DNA from: Bacteroidales bacterium
GTDB lineage: Bacteria; Bacteroidota; Bacteroidia; Bacteroidales; P3
Direction of reading: 5' to 3'
Assembly (NCBI GenBank): GCA_012837565.1
Contig: DUQY01000187.1
Coordinates: forward strand, 1-5,218
Length of the DNA stretch: 5,218 nucleotides
Part shown: in pieces, positions 5,031-5,218 of the stretch
How positions within the stretch are numbered: position 1 is the first letter of the stretch
Layout of the letters: each line of letters opens with the position of its first letter
Position numbers and translations under genes: made by a program
Notes under the pieces: generated by a model
What the model saw: the letters and a program-made list of their open reading frames with translations, nothing else
Told to the model about the DNA's origin: nothing
Database searches by the model: none

Positions 5031-5218
5031 ATGGACGTATCTTATGTTATCCCACAAGTGGATAAAGAGCTAATCAAGGAAGAACTTACTAAAGATATAT
5101 TCTTTCGTAAGACAAATAAAGGAGGAAGGGATATATATATCACTACTGCTCATCAATCTCCAAACATTATGCGAGAGATAGGACGTTTGAGAGAGATTAG
5201 CTTTGGAGCAGAGGGTGG
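5031..5218 (+). CDS. glsB: GNAT-like N-acyltransferase, GlsB type (5' part, cut by window end)
   Basis: The first 62 codons of a gene that runs out of the window. Visible: IPQVDKELIKEELT (residues 7-20), FRKTNKGGRDIYI (25-37), TAHQSPNIMREIGRLREISF (39-58) and GAEGG at the edge. The stretch NxMREIGRLREISFR-like followed by a Gly-rich segment is, from memory, the hallmark of Bacteroidota GlsB proteins, the N-acyltransferases that attach a 3-hydroxy fatty acid from acyl-ACP to glycine. These are related to the C-terminal domain of OlsF and to OlsB-type enzymes. The ATG at 5031 follows the glsA stop by 3 nt, so the two are surely co-transcribed and probably translationally coupled. The C-terminal catalytic region is unseen, so integrity and the amino-acid specificity (glycine, serine or ornithine) cannot be judged. 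Confidence 0.85.
   Translation, partial: MDVSYVIPQVDKELIKEELTKDIFFRKTNKGGRDIYITTAHQSPNIMREIGRLREISFGAEG

Overview
The window looks like the chromosome of a Bacteroidota (Bacteroidetes) bacterium, probably of the Bacteroidales/Marinilabiliales type. The DNA is AT-rich and starts are preceded by A-rich stretches rather than Shine-Dalgarno sites. TAnnTTTG-type -7 promoter elements are present. The protein set is also typical of that phylum: a PorT-like outer-membrane barrel, a GT9 heptosyltransferase with a Cys-rich tail, and an adjacent GlsA/GlsB-type acyltransferase pair. No RNA gene, insertion sequence, phage gene, CRISPR array or defence system is visible. Most of the window is conserved core genome.

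Left block (1-2788, + strand): a compact, apparently co-transcribed run. It holds the 3' end of sufB (Fe-S cluster assembly scaffold), a GT9 glycosyltransferase (LPS heptosyltransferase type), mazG (nucleoside triphosphate pyrophosphohydrolase) and an MBL-fold glyoxalase-II-like hydrolase. The gaps are 7 nt, 28 nt and a 4-nt ATGA overlap. The genes share no single pathway; Fe-S assembly, envelope sugar transfer, nucleotide-pool cleaning and thioester/metabolite hydrolysis look like a housekeeping operon.

Convergent gap (2789-3239): about 450 nt holding the most unusual DNA in the window. A 20-nt perfect inverted repeat encloses a third copy of the same core, with the AGCGTTT core repeated every 21 nt. 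Two of the copies form a good intrinsic terminator with a T7 tract. A 37-codon ORF with a signal-peptide-like N-terminus follows and is only weakly supported.

Right block (3240-5218): a minus-strand gene for a secreted/outer-membrane beta-barrel protein, whose start is better placed at 3854 than at the longest-ORF start 3908. A divergent promoter region follows, then a + strand pair. The first of the pair is a PlsC-like acyltransferase with an unusual HX5D motif (GlsA type). The second, 3 nt downstream, is the start of a GNAT-like N-acyltransferase (GlsB type), cut by the window edge. In Bacteroides, GlsB N-acylates glycine and GlsA O-acylates the product to make glycine lipids, so this pair probably makes acyl-amino-acid membrane lipids. 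The gene order matches the domain order of the fused enzyme OlsF.
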